Positions 1-4,987 of a stretch of DNA of 8,302 bases are shown here, one piece after another (position 1 is the first letter of the stretch; each line of letters begins with the position of its first letter). The position numbers and the translations under genes were made by a program. The stretch is from Chloroflexota bacterium (lineage in GTDB: Bacteria > Chloroflexota > Anaerolineae > Anaerolineales > Villigracilaceae): positions 1 to 8,302 of the forward strand of contig JAKANW010000099.1 of the NCBI GenBank assembly GCA_021823555.1. The letters run 5' to 3'. The notes beneath the pieces are model-generated. The model searched no databases. It saw nothing but the letters and a program-made list of their open reading frames with translations, and was not told the origin of the DNA.

Positions 1-326
1 ATCCGTCTGTCCAGATCATCGCGGCCCAACCCGATAGCGCCTTCCATGGGCTGGAGGGATTGAAGCACATGCCGACGGCCATCAAGCCTGGGATTTATGA
101 TCCACAGTTCGCCGATCATACGCTGGGGATTGAGACCGAAGCCTCCCACGAAATGGTACGGCAACTGGCGCGGGAGGAAGGCCTGTTCGTGGGCATTTCC
201 TCCGGCGCGGCTGCGCTGGCAGCTTTGCAGGTTGCCCGCGAACTGGACGAAGGCGTGGTCGTGACGGTCTTCCCGGATGCGGGCTACAAGTACCTGAGTG
301 ACAAGGCGCTGTGGGGTATTGAATGA
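1..326 (+). CDS. cysM: Cysteine synthase, CysM type (3' part only)
   Basis: This is the C-terminal part (about 107 residues; first whole codon at base 3) of a PLP-dependent fold-type II beta-replacement enzyme. The 5' end lies outside the window. Visible hallmarks are GISSGA (bases 198-215), the C-terminal glycine/serine motif whose Ser contacts the PLP ring nitrogen in O-acetylserine sulfhydrylases, and the DAGYKYLS segment near the end, typical of CysK/CysM. The catalytic lysine would lie upstream and cannot be checked. The neighbours (JAMM peptidase, Gly-Gly sulfur carrier, E1-rhodanese) match the M. tuberculosis CysM/CysO/Mec pathway, so I infer that it attaches activated serine to the carrier thiocarboxylate rather than using free sulfide. 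A lysine (LKHMP, bases 60-74) sits where, from memory, M. tuberculosis CysM has the arginine that binds O-phosphoserine. The stop codon overlaps the next start (ATGA). A generic CysK cannot be excluded without the N-terminus. Confidence 0.9.
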   Translation, partial: PSVQIIAAQPDSAFHGLEGLKHMPTAIKPGIYDPQFADHTLGIETEASHEMVRQLAREEGLFVGISSGAAALAALQVARELDEGVVVTVFPDAGYKYLSDKALWGIE

Positions 327-742
327 GCGAACTTAAGATCATGCAGGAACTCCTGGGGCGTATTCACGCGCATGGAGAGGAAGCCTATCCCGAAGAGGGC
401 GCAGGATTTTTGCTTGGCGCAGAGGGGCAGGTGGATGATATCTTGCCCCTGCCGAATGCACGCGAAGACTCCGCCCGGCACAACAGGTACTTGATCGCGC
501 CCGAGGACTATCTCAAGGCTGAGATGACGGCGGACAAGCTTGGGCTGAGTCTGATCGGCGTGTTCCATTCGCATCCCGACCATCCCAACTGTCCATCTGA
601 ATTCGACCGCGAGTGGGCGCAGCCGTTCTTTTCGTACATCATCACCAGTGTTCAATCCGGGAAGGCGATTGAAAGCCGTTCGTGGCGCCTGGCTGAAGAT
701 CGTTCCCGATTTGAAGAAGAAACCATAAAAACCCTATCTTAA
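323..742 (+). CDS. mec: JAMM/M67-family zinc metallopeptidase (Mec type)
   Basis: A 139-residue, single-domain MPN+/JAMM isopeptidase, close in size to M. tuberculosis Mec. The full metal motif is present: H82-S-H84 followed by S92-x-x-D95 (HSHPDHPNCPSEFD), plus the upstream catalytic glutamate E25 in PEEGAGFLLG. All zinc ligands are intact, so it should be active. In the CysO pathway this family removes newly made cysteine from the C-terminal glycine of the carrier; relatives in other systems cleave ubiquitin-like proteins. Its ATG overlaps the cysM stop by four bases, implying translational coupling. The position often occupied by Cys in the P-x-E-x-C-G motif of relatives is Ala27 here, which should not affect catalysis. 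There is no signal peptide, so it is cytoplasmic. The family call is very safe; the Mec role is inferred from context. Confidence 0.93.
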   Translation: MSELKIMQELLGRIHAHGEEAYPEEGAGFLLGAEGQVDDILPLPNAREDSARHNRYLIAPEDYLKAEMTADKLGLSLIGVFHSHPDHPNCPSEFDREWAQPFFSYIITSVQSGKAIESRSWRLAEDRSRFEEETIKTLS

Positions 743-744
743 TT

Positions 745-750
745 GGAGGT
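745..750 (+). promoter_or_regulatory. Strong ribosome binding site for the 103-residue gene
   Basis: GGAGGT lies three bases before the ATG at 754 and just after the mec stop codon (740-742). It is the best Shine-Dalgarno match in the cassette, which supports the start choice and real, efficient translation of this unrecognised gene. Confidence 0.75.
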
Positions 751-753
751 ACC

Positions 754-1065
754 ATGTCTCTCTACTTTGTTCGTCACCAGCATTCTGCTGAAACCTGCCC
801 GGCCAAGAATCCCGAAATGGGACAAATGCTCCTGCAGCATTTGAGCAAGCAAAACGCACACAAGTTCGGCCTGGACCTGCTTAGCGATGTTGTGCTGGAT
901 GGACAGCACACGCTTGTGTTGATCGTCGAGTCTGAGGATAAAGAATACATTGACAACTTCATGCAGCCGTTCGCCATGGCCGGTTCCGTCGAGATCTTCC
1001 CCGCTTCGACCTGTGAAGTTGTGGTCGAGCGCCAGGGCTGCGATCCCGTGCCCGTAGCCAATTGA
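754..1065 (+). CDS. Conserved-looking protein of unknown function, 103 aa, within the CysO cassette
   Basis: I do not recognise a characterised family with confidence. It is a soluble protein with no signal peptide or membrane segment. The N-terminus is rich in possible ligands: H8, H10, E13 and C15 in YFVRHQHSAETCPA; further cysteines are C87 and C96. The pattern of strand (LYFVRH), helix (about 20-37), strand (about 40-48), strand (52-58), helix (62-75) and strands (78-92) would fit a small alpha/beta ferredoxin-like fold such as those of DUF3303/DUF4242-type domains, but this is only an eye-level prediction. It lies 11 bases after mec and 31 bases before the sulfur carrier, all on the same strand, so it is probably co-expressed with cysteine biosynthesis. 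Roles in metal binding, sulfur handling or carrier binding are possible. The strong ribosome binding site argues that it is real. Confidence 0.85.
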   Translation: MSLYFVRHQHSAETCPAKNPEMGQMLLQHLSKQNAHKFGLDLLSDVVLDGQHTLVLIVESEDKEYIDNFMQPFAMAGSVEIFPASTCEVVVERQGCDPVPVAN

Positions 1066-1090
1066 ATTCGGAAAAATTGAAGGGTAGAAT
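1062..1090 (+). promoter_or_regulatory. Candidate sigma70-type promoter in front of cysO
   Basis: TTGAAT (1062-1067) and TAGAAT (1085-1090) are separated by exactly 17 bases, matching the -35/-10 consensus at 4/6 and 5/6 positions. The -35 element overlaps the stop codon of the preceding gene. Transcription would begin near 1097, the A of the cysO ATG, which would give a leaderless or nearly leaderless message. A weak purine run, GAAGGG (1079-1084), is 12 bases from the ATG and could instead act as a distant ribosome binding site. This is a prediction from sequence only. Confidence 0.45.
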
Positions 1091-1096
1091 ACAATT

Positions 1097-1369
1097 ATGC
1101 CAACATTGAAAATCCCAACCCCGCTGCGCTATTACACGGATGGAAAGGCGGAAGTGCCGGTCAACGGCGGGAACGTCAGCGACGCCATGCAAAACCTGGT
1201 GGAGCAATACCCGGCGCTCAAACCGCATCTCTACGGCCCGGAGGGAAACCTGCGCGCCTTTGTCAACCTCTTCGTGGGCGAAGACAACATCAAAGACTTG
1301 CAAGGGCTTGAGACGCCGCTGGCTACGGATGCCCAGGTGCGCCTGATCCCGTCCATCGCGGGCGGGTGA
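1097..1369 (+). CDS. cysO: Ubiquitin-fold sulfur carrier protein (CysO/MoaD/ThiS family)
   Basis: A 90-residue beta-grasp protein ending in Gly89-Gly90, the free C-terminus that E1-like enzymes adenylate and convert to a thiocarboxylate. Family features include the N-terminal strand with LKIPTPLRYYTDGKAEV, a helix at about 28-38 (VSDAMQNLVEQYPAL), FVNLFVGEDNI in the middle, and a final strand, VRLIPSIAGG. These, especially the full-length -VRLIPSIAGG end and the LR/FVN pattern, resemble M. tuberculosis CysO and archaeal MoaD-like proteins more than the shorter ThiS. The location between a JAMM peptidase plus cysteine synthase and an E1-rhodanese supports a cysteine biosynthesis role. A part in molybdopterin or thiamine synthesis is the alternative, but no genes for those pathways are nearby. 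The start is firm because an in-frame TAG at 1085 precedes it. Confidence 0.92.
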   Translation: MPTLKIPTPLRYYTDGKAEVPVNGGNVSDAMQNLVEQYPALKPHLYGPEGNLRAFVNLFVGEDNIKDLQGLETPLATDAQVRLIPSIAGG

Positions 1370-1373
1370 AAGA

Positions 1374-2558
1374 GTGAATATGCTTCCCGGTTTGACTCGC
1401 GATGAAATCCTGCGTTACTCGCGCCACCTGCTGATTCCCGAAGTGGGCCTGGCCGGACAGCGCAAGCTCAAAGGCTCGTCCGCGCTGATTATTGGCACGG
1501 GCGGGCTGGGTTCGCCGGTCTCGCTCTACCTGGCTGCGGCGGGCATTGGCCGCTTGGGGCTGGTGGATTACGACGTGGTCGACTCATCCAATTTGCAGCG
1601 GCAGGTGATCCACGGCACGTCCATGGTCGGGAAACTGAAAGTGGACAGCGCCAAGGCGCGTCTGCTCGATTTGAATCCCGACGTGGAGGTCGAAGTCTAT
1701 AACGAACCGTTCACGTCCGAGAATGCCATGCGCATCGCCAAAGACTATGATATCCTGATTGATGGCACGGATAATTTCCCGACCCGCTACCTGACTAACG
1801 ACGTGAGCGTCTTCCTTGGCAAACCGGTCATTTACGGTTCGATCTTCCGCTTCGACGGGCAGGTCAGCGTCTTTTACGCCAAGACAGGTCCGTGCTATCG
1901 CTGTCTGTTCCCGGAGCCGCCGCCGCCCGGCCTGGTGCCTTCGTGCGCGGATGGCGGCGTATTGGGCGTGCTGCCCGGCACGATTGGTACGCTGCAAGCC
2001 ACTGAGGCCTTGAAAGTCCTGCTTGGAATTGGCGAGCCGTTGATCGGCAAACTTCTGCTCTACAACGCGCTGGATATGTCGTTTGACTTCGTGAAGTTGA
2101 AGAAGAATCCGAACTGCCGCGTGTGCGGGCCGAATGCCGACATCACAGAGTTGATCGACTACGAAGCCTTCTGCGGCGTGCCTGGTCACGATCATGAAGA
2201 AGGCTCGGCGGGCGTAGACTGGGACATCAGCGCGCGGGACTTGTCCAGCCGCCTCACTCAGGATGCTTCGTCTCCGCTCAGCGCGAGCCCGAAGCTGGTC
2301 CTGCTCGATCTGCGCGAACCTCACGAACTGGAGATTTCCCACCTAGCCGGCGCAACCAACATTCCCCTCGGCCAACTGGCCTCGCGGCTCTCCGAGCTGG
2401 ACTCGGCCAAAGAGATGGTGGTCTTCTGCAAAGCCGGGACGCGTTCCGCGCGTGCTCTGGAACTGCTGGTCAGCGCCGGGTTCAAGAAAGTGAAGAACCT
2501 GAAGGGCGGCATCAATGCCTGGGCGCAGGATGTGGACCAGAGTTTGCCGATCTATTGA
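1374..2558 (+). CDS. moeZ: MoeB/ThiF-like E1 adenylyltransferase fused to a rhodanese domain (MoeZ type)
   Basis: A 394-residue two-domain enzyme that activates and sulfurates a Gly-Gly carrier. The E1 domain (about 8-250) shows GTGGLGS at 41-47 for ATP, the LVDYDVVDSSNLQRQ segment with the conserved Asn/Arg, DGTDN at 130-134 for adenylation, a conserved cysteine at C191 (PSCADGGVLG), and two CxxC pairs (C174/C177, C248/C251) for structural zinc. A linker containing HDHEE leads to the rhodanese domain (about 283-388), with C352 in the CKAGTR active-site loop as the persulfide carrier. The length fits MoeZ/MoeBR proteins. The likely job is to adenylate CysO and pass sulfur to it; such enzymes often also serve MoaD. 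It starts four bases after the cysO stop. GTG 1374 is given as the start, but ATG 1380 (two codons later, preceded by AAAGAG) is equally likely. Confidence 0.95.
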   Translation: MNMLPGLTRDEILRYSRHLLIPEVGLAGQRKLKGSSALIIGTGGLGSPVSLYLAAAGIGRLGLVDYDVVDSSNLQRQVIHGTSMVGKLKVDSAKARLLDLNPDVEVEVYNEPFTSENAMRIAKDYDILIDGTDNFPTRYLTNDVSVFLGKPVIYGSIFRFDGQVSVFYAKTGPCYRCLFPEPPPPGLVPSCADGGVLGVLPGTIGTLQATEALKVLLGIGEPLIGKLLLYNALDMSFDFVKLKKNPNCRVCGPNADITELIDYEAFCGVPGHDHEEGSAGVDWDISARDLSSRLTQDASSPLSASPKLVLLDLREPHELEISHLAGATNIPLGQLASRLSELDSAKEMVVFCKAGTRSARALELLVSAGFKKVKNLKGGINAWAQDVDQSLPIY

Positions 2559-2561
2559 TCT

Positions 2562-2605
2562 CGCGCTGAGCGGAGCAACCGTAGGGAGCGAAGTCGAAGC
2601 GCAAG
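2562..2605. repeat. Possible dispersed intergenic repeat fragment
   Basis: The gap after moeZ begins with CGCTGAGCGGAGC and, after a short interval, GGGAGCGAAGTCGAAGCGC. The phrases resemble the CTTCGACTCCGCTCAG-type intergenic elements I recall as abundant in some bacterial genomes, here split and partly duplicated (GGAGC / GGAGCG). GCGCT (2563-2567) can pair with AGCGC (2598-2602). Only one copy lies in this window, so the repeat status is a guess from memory. Confidence 0.3.
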
Positions 2606-2625
2606 TGGGAAGTGGAAAGAGGTCC

Positions 2626-2670
2626 AAACTTTGGAAGTCTCCCTCTAAAAGACTTCCAAAGTTTTCTTAT
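2626..2670 (+). terminator. 15-bp perfect hairpin with T-rich flank after moeZ
   Basis: AAACTTTGGAAGTCT (2626-2640) is followed, after a nine-base loop, by its exact reverse complement (2650-2664), then TTTTCTTAT. The long perfect stem and the T-rich 3' side fit an intrinsic terminator closing the cysteine cassette. The A-rich 5' side means it could work in both directions. The stem is less GC-rich than a classic terminator, so a processing or protein-binding role is also possible. Confidence 0.65.
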
Positions 2671-2679
2671 CTCCCACGC

Positions 2680-2701
2680 GGTAAAATTACCCCACTTTAC
2701 C
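2680..2701 (+). promoter_or_regulatory. Small dyad just upstream of the cbs ribosome binding site
   Basis: GGTAA-AA-TTACC (2680-2691) is a compact inverted repeat, and its left arm GGTAAA also matches TTTACC at 2696-2701, so two alternative dyads share one arm. The stretch contains TAAAAT (2682-2687), a possible -10 element, but I see no convincing -35 at 16-18 bases. It could be an operator or the downstream part of a weak promoter for cbs. Confidence 0.3.
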
Positions 2702-2710
2702 AAAGGAGAG
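2702..2710 (+). promoter_or_regulatory. Ribosome binding site of cbs
   Basis: AAAGGAGAG places GGAG five bases from ATG 2714. This fixes the start, even though the reading frame stays open upstream to a TTG at 2612 that runs through the terminator-like hairpin. Confidence 0.8.
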
Positions 2711-2713
2711 AGA

Positions 2714-4126
2714 ATGACTGGTTTAACAGAATCGAAAGAGCGGCGCGTCTTCAATAATATTCTGGGTGCGGAGGCGGATACGCCGCTGGTGCGGCTGTCG
2801 CGCCTGGCGCACGATCTATCCTGTTCGTTGTACGCCAAGCTGGAGTTCATGAATCCCGGCGGTTCGATCAAGGATCGGGTGGGAGCCTATATCATCGAGC
2901 AGGCCGAGAAGCGCGGCGAACTCAAACCGGGCGGCACGGTGGTGGAAGCCACCTCCGGCAACACCGGCGTGGGACTGGCCATCTCAGCGGCCATCAAGGG
3001 TTACAAGACCATCTTTGTCATGCCCGACAAGATGAGCAATGAGAAGATCCTGTTGTTGCGCGCTTATGGGGCCAAGGTGGTTATTACGCCCACCGCGGTC
3101 GCGCCGGATGATCCGCGGTCTTATTATGAGGTGGCGAAAAAGTTTGCCCGCGAGACCCCCAACGCGATTTTGGCTAATCAATACCATAACCCGGACAACC
3201 CGAAGACCCATGAGATCAGTACCGGGCCTGAGTTGTGGAACCAGACCGAAGGCCGTCTGACCGATGTCGTCCTGGGCATGGGCACGGGCGGAACCATTTC
3301 GGGAGTCGGGCGCTATCTGAAATCCAAGAATTCGAACATTCGCATCGTGGGTGTGGATATCGAAGGTTCGCTGTTATTGGAAACCTGGAAGAACAACGGA
3401 CGCATCCCTGAGGGTGTATTTCCGAAAACGTACAAAGTGGAGGGGATCGGCGAGGACTTTCTGCCCTCCACAACAGACCTGAGCGTGGTGGATGACATCG
3501 TGCGGGTGGGCGACCGCGAGAGCTTCCTGGCGGCGCGTGCCCTGACCCGGCAGGAAGGCATCTTCTCCGGCGGATCGTCAGGCTCGGCCCTGGCCGGGGC
3601 GTTGAAGTATTGCCGCAGCTTGCCCGCAGACCGGATCGTGGTGGTTATCTTCCCGGATTCCGGCTCGCGCTATCTCTCCAAGTTCTACGATGATAAGTGG
3701 ATGCGTGAGAATGGCTTTATGCAGACCGAGTTTGGCGAGATGACGCTGGGCGACCTGTTGCTGGCCAAGCCTAATCAGGCGCTGCACACTGCTGCCCTGG
3801 GTGATCCCATGCGCAAGGTGTTGGCTTTGATGCGCCAGAATGGCATCTCGCAAGTGCCAGTGGTCAGCGCGGACGGGAAACTGATCGGCCTGCTCGACGA
3901 GGTGGACATGCTCAATCACATGCTCGACCATCACGTCCATACCAACGACGAGTCGGTGGATGCGCTGGTGCAGAAGGCGCGTGCGGTATACTCGCCCGAA
4001 ATGTCACTGGACGAGGCCGTGTCGGCGTTGACGGCGGGGGACGCGGTCATTGTGACCGAGAACGAAAAGCCAATCGGAATCCTCACCAAGATTGACGTTT
4101 TGGATTATATTGCAGGAAAAATCTAG
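2714..4126 (+). CDS. cbs: Cystathionine beta-synthase with C-terminal CBS-domain pair
   Basis: A 470-residue PLP enzyme of fold type II. The catalytic domain (about 12-325) has the Schiff-base lysine K53 in NPGGSIKDR, the substrate loop TSGNTG at 80-85, the phosphate-binding GTGGT at 190-194 and GGSSGS at 286-291. A Bateman module of two CBS domains follows (about 345-405 and 415-470), which in this family binds adenosyl ligands such as S-adenosylmethionine or AMP. There is no N-terminal heme-binding extension like that of the human enzyme. The reaction is serine (or an activated serine) plus homocysteine to cystathionine; some bacterial members make cysteine from O-acetylserine or O-phosphoserine and sulfide. 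No cystathionine gamma-lyase is in the window, so the full reverse transsulfuration route is not shown. It is separated from the CysO cassette by a terminator-like hairpin, and lies 13 bases before the next gene, which is probably co-transcribed. Confidence 0.93.
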   Translation: MTGLTESKERRVFNNILGAEADTPLVRLSRLAHDLSCSLYAKLEFMNPGGSIKDRVGAYIIEQAEKRGELKPGGTVVEATSGNTGVGLAISAAIKGYKTIFVMPDKMSNEKILLLRAYGAKVVITPTAVAPDDPRSYYEVAKKFARETPNAILANQYHNPDNPKTHEISTGPELWNQTEGRLTDVVLGMGTGGTISGVGRYLKSKNSNIRIVGVDIEGSLLLETWKNNGRIPEGVFPKTYKVEGIGEDFLPSTTDLSVVDDIVRVGDRESFLAARALTRQEGIFSGGSSGSALAGALKYCRSLPADRIVVVIFPDSGSRYLSKFYDDKWMRENGFMQTEFGEMTLGDLLLAKPNQALHTAALGDPMRKVLALMRQNGISQVPVVSADGKLIGLLDEVDMLNHMLDHHVHTNDESVDALVQKARAVYSPEMSLDEAVSALTAGDAVIVTENEKPIGILTKIDVLDYIAGKI

Positions 4127-4139
4127 AAAGGATCCAGGA

Positions 4140-4787
4140 ATGAACATTGCAATATTCGGGACGGGAATTGTAGGCCAGACTATCGGCACACGCATTGTGG
4201 ATCTGGGGCATGATGTCATGATGGGCTCCCGCACGGAGAAGAACGAGAAGGCGAGGGCCTGGGCCAAATCGGCGGGGCGGCGGGCTTCGTTCGGCACATT
4301 CGGGGAAGCCGCAAAGTTTGGCGAGATCATTTTCAACTGCACTTCGGGGATGGGCACGCTTTCAGCGCTGGATTTTGCCAACGCAGCCGACCTCAATAAT
4401 AAAGTCTTGATCGACGTAGCCAACCCGCTGGATTTCACCCGCGGCGCTCCTCCCACCTTGAGCGTCTGCAACACCGATTCACTGGCCGAACAGATCCAGC
4501 GTATCCATCCGCTGCTGCGCGTGGTCAAGGCGCTCAACACCATGAATGTGGATGTCATGGTTCATCCGGAGCGGGTACATGGAGACCACGATGTCTTCAT
4601 CTGCGGGAATGATAAGGATGCCAAGGCCACGGTCACCCAAATCCTGATGGAATGGTTCGGCTGGGAGTCGGTCATTGACCTGGGCGACATCACCAACGCA
4701 CGCGGCATGGAAATGGCGCTGCCCCTGTGGATCTCATTGCAAAAGAAGCTGGGGACCAACATCTTCAATTTCAAAATCGCAAAATAG
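4140..4787 (+). CDS. NADPH-dependent F420 reductase-like Rossmann protein (COG2085 type)
   Basis: A 215-residue protein with an N-terminal dinucleotide-binding fold: GTGIVG at 7-12 and GSRT at 29-32 after the second strand, where Ser/Arg usually contact the 2'-phosphate of NADP. LIDVANPLDF and VVKALNTMN in the middle are typical of the F420H2:NADP oxidoreductase/COG2085 group, as is the C-terminal WFGWESVIDLGDITNARGME segment. The family's best known role is hydride transfer between coenzyme F420 and NADP, but many bacterial members have no known substrate and may lack F420. AAAGGA (4127-4132) lies seven bases before ATG 4140. The gene is 13 bases after cbs and ends at a strong terminator, so the two form a likely operon. 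No link between this oxidoreductase and transsulfuration is established. Confidence 0.87.
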   Translation: MNIAIFGTGIVGQTIGTRIVDLGHDVMMGSRTEKNEKARAWAKSAGRRASFGTFGEAAKFGEIIFNCTSGMGTLSALDFANAADLNNKVLIDVANPLDFTRGAPPTLSVCNTDSLAEQIQRIHPLLRVVKALNTMNVDVMVHPERVHGDHDVFICGNDKDAKATVTQILMEWFGWESVIDLGDITNARGMEMALPLWISLQKKLGTNIFNFKIAK

Positions 4788-4806
4788 TTTGGTTGGTGAA
4801 CGCCAT

Positions 4807-4840
4807 AGCCCTGGTTGTTGGAACCGGGGCTTTTTTGTTT
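4807..4840 (+). terminator. Intrinsic terminator after the Rossmann protein gene
   Basis: AGCCCTGGTT (4807-4816) pairs with AACCGGGGCT (4822-4831) over ten base pairs with one G-T wobble, around a five-base GTTGG loop, followed directly by TTTTTTGTTT. This is a textbook Rho-independent terminator, ending the cbs unit. Confidence 0.92.
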
Positions 4841-4911
4841 CCTCGGACAGGCCTTATGGCATTTCGGATGTGGCTGCACTGAACGTAACAAAACTGATCG
4901 CTCAATTGAAA

Positions 4912-4917
4912 TATAAT
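4912..4917 (+). promoter_or_regulatory. Candidate -10 element of the histidine kinase promoter
   Basis: TATAAT is a perfect -10 hexamer in the gap after a terminator. No good -35 is seen 16-18 bases upstream (CAAAAC at 17), so an activator or another sigma factor may be needed. Transcription from about 4924 would give a leader of about 64 bases. The leader contains CTGTTG (4931-4936) and CAACAG (4968-4973), which can pair just before the ribosome binding site. Confidence 0.45.
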
Positions 4918-4976
4918 CAAGGTCTTCTCCCTGTTGGCAGAGATCAGGCATGTTCATTACCAACTGACAACAGTCC

Positions 4977-4983
4977 AGAGGTG
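4977..4983 (+). promoter_or_regulatory. Ribosome binding site deciding the kinase start
   Basis: AGAGGTG lies four bases before ATG 4988, favouring this start over the in-frame TTG at 4934 and the ATG at 4997. Confidence 0.6.
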
Positions 4984-4987
4984 TCGC

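Noticed and set aside
1584..2342. 252-codon open frame on the minus strand
   Set aside because: It lies wholly antisense to moeZ, whose domains are unmistakable, and its translation is Arg/Gln-rich with no recognisable motif; it is a by-product of codon bias.
2612..2713. Upstream TTG-initiated extension of cbs by 34 residues
   Set aside because: It would run through the perfect hairpin and the ribosome binding site; ATG 2714 has an ideal AAAGGAGAG and the family N-terminus follows directly.
4092..4139. Earlier ATG for the Rossmann protein, overlapping the end of cbs
   Set aside because: The dinucleotide-binding strand begins right after ATG 4140, which has AAAGGA seven bases upstream; the extension adds nothing recognisable.
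4004..4558. 184-codon minus-strand open frame
   Set aside because: Antisense to the cbs end and the Rossmann gene, Ser/Arg-rich, with no domain or ribosome binding site.
4934..4987. TTG-initiated 18-residue extension of the histidine kinase
   Set aside because: No ribosome binding site precedes the TTG, while AGAGGTG is well placed for ATG 4988, which leads directly into the first membrane segment.
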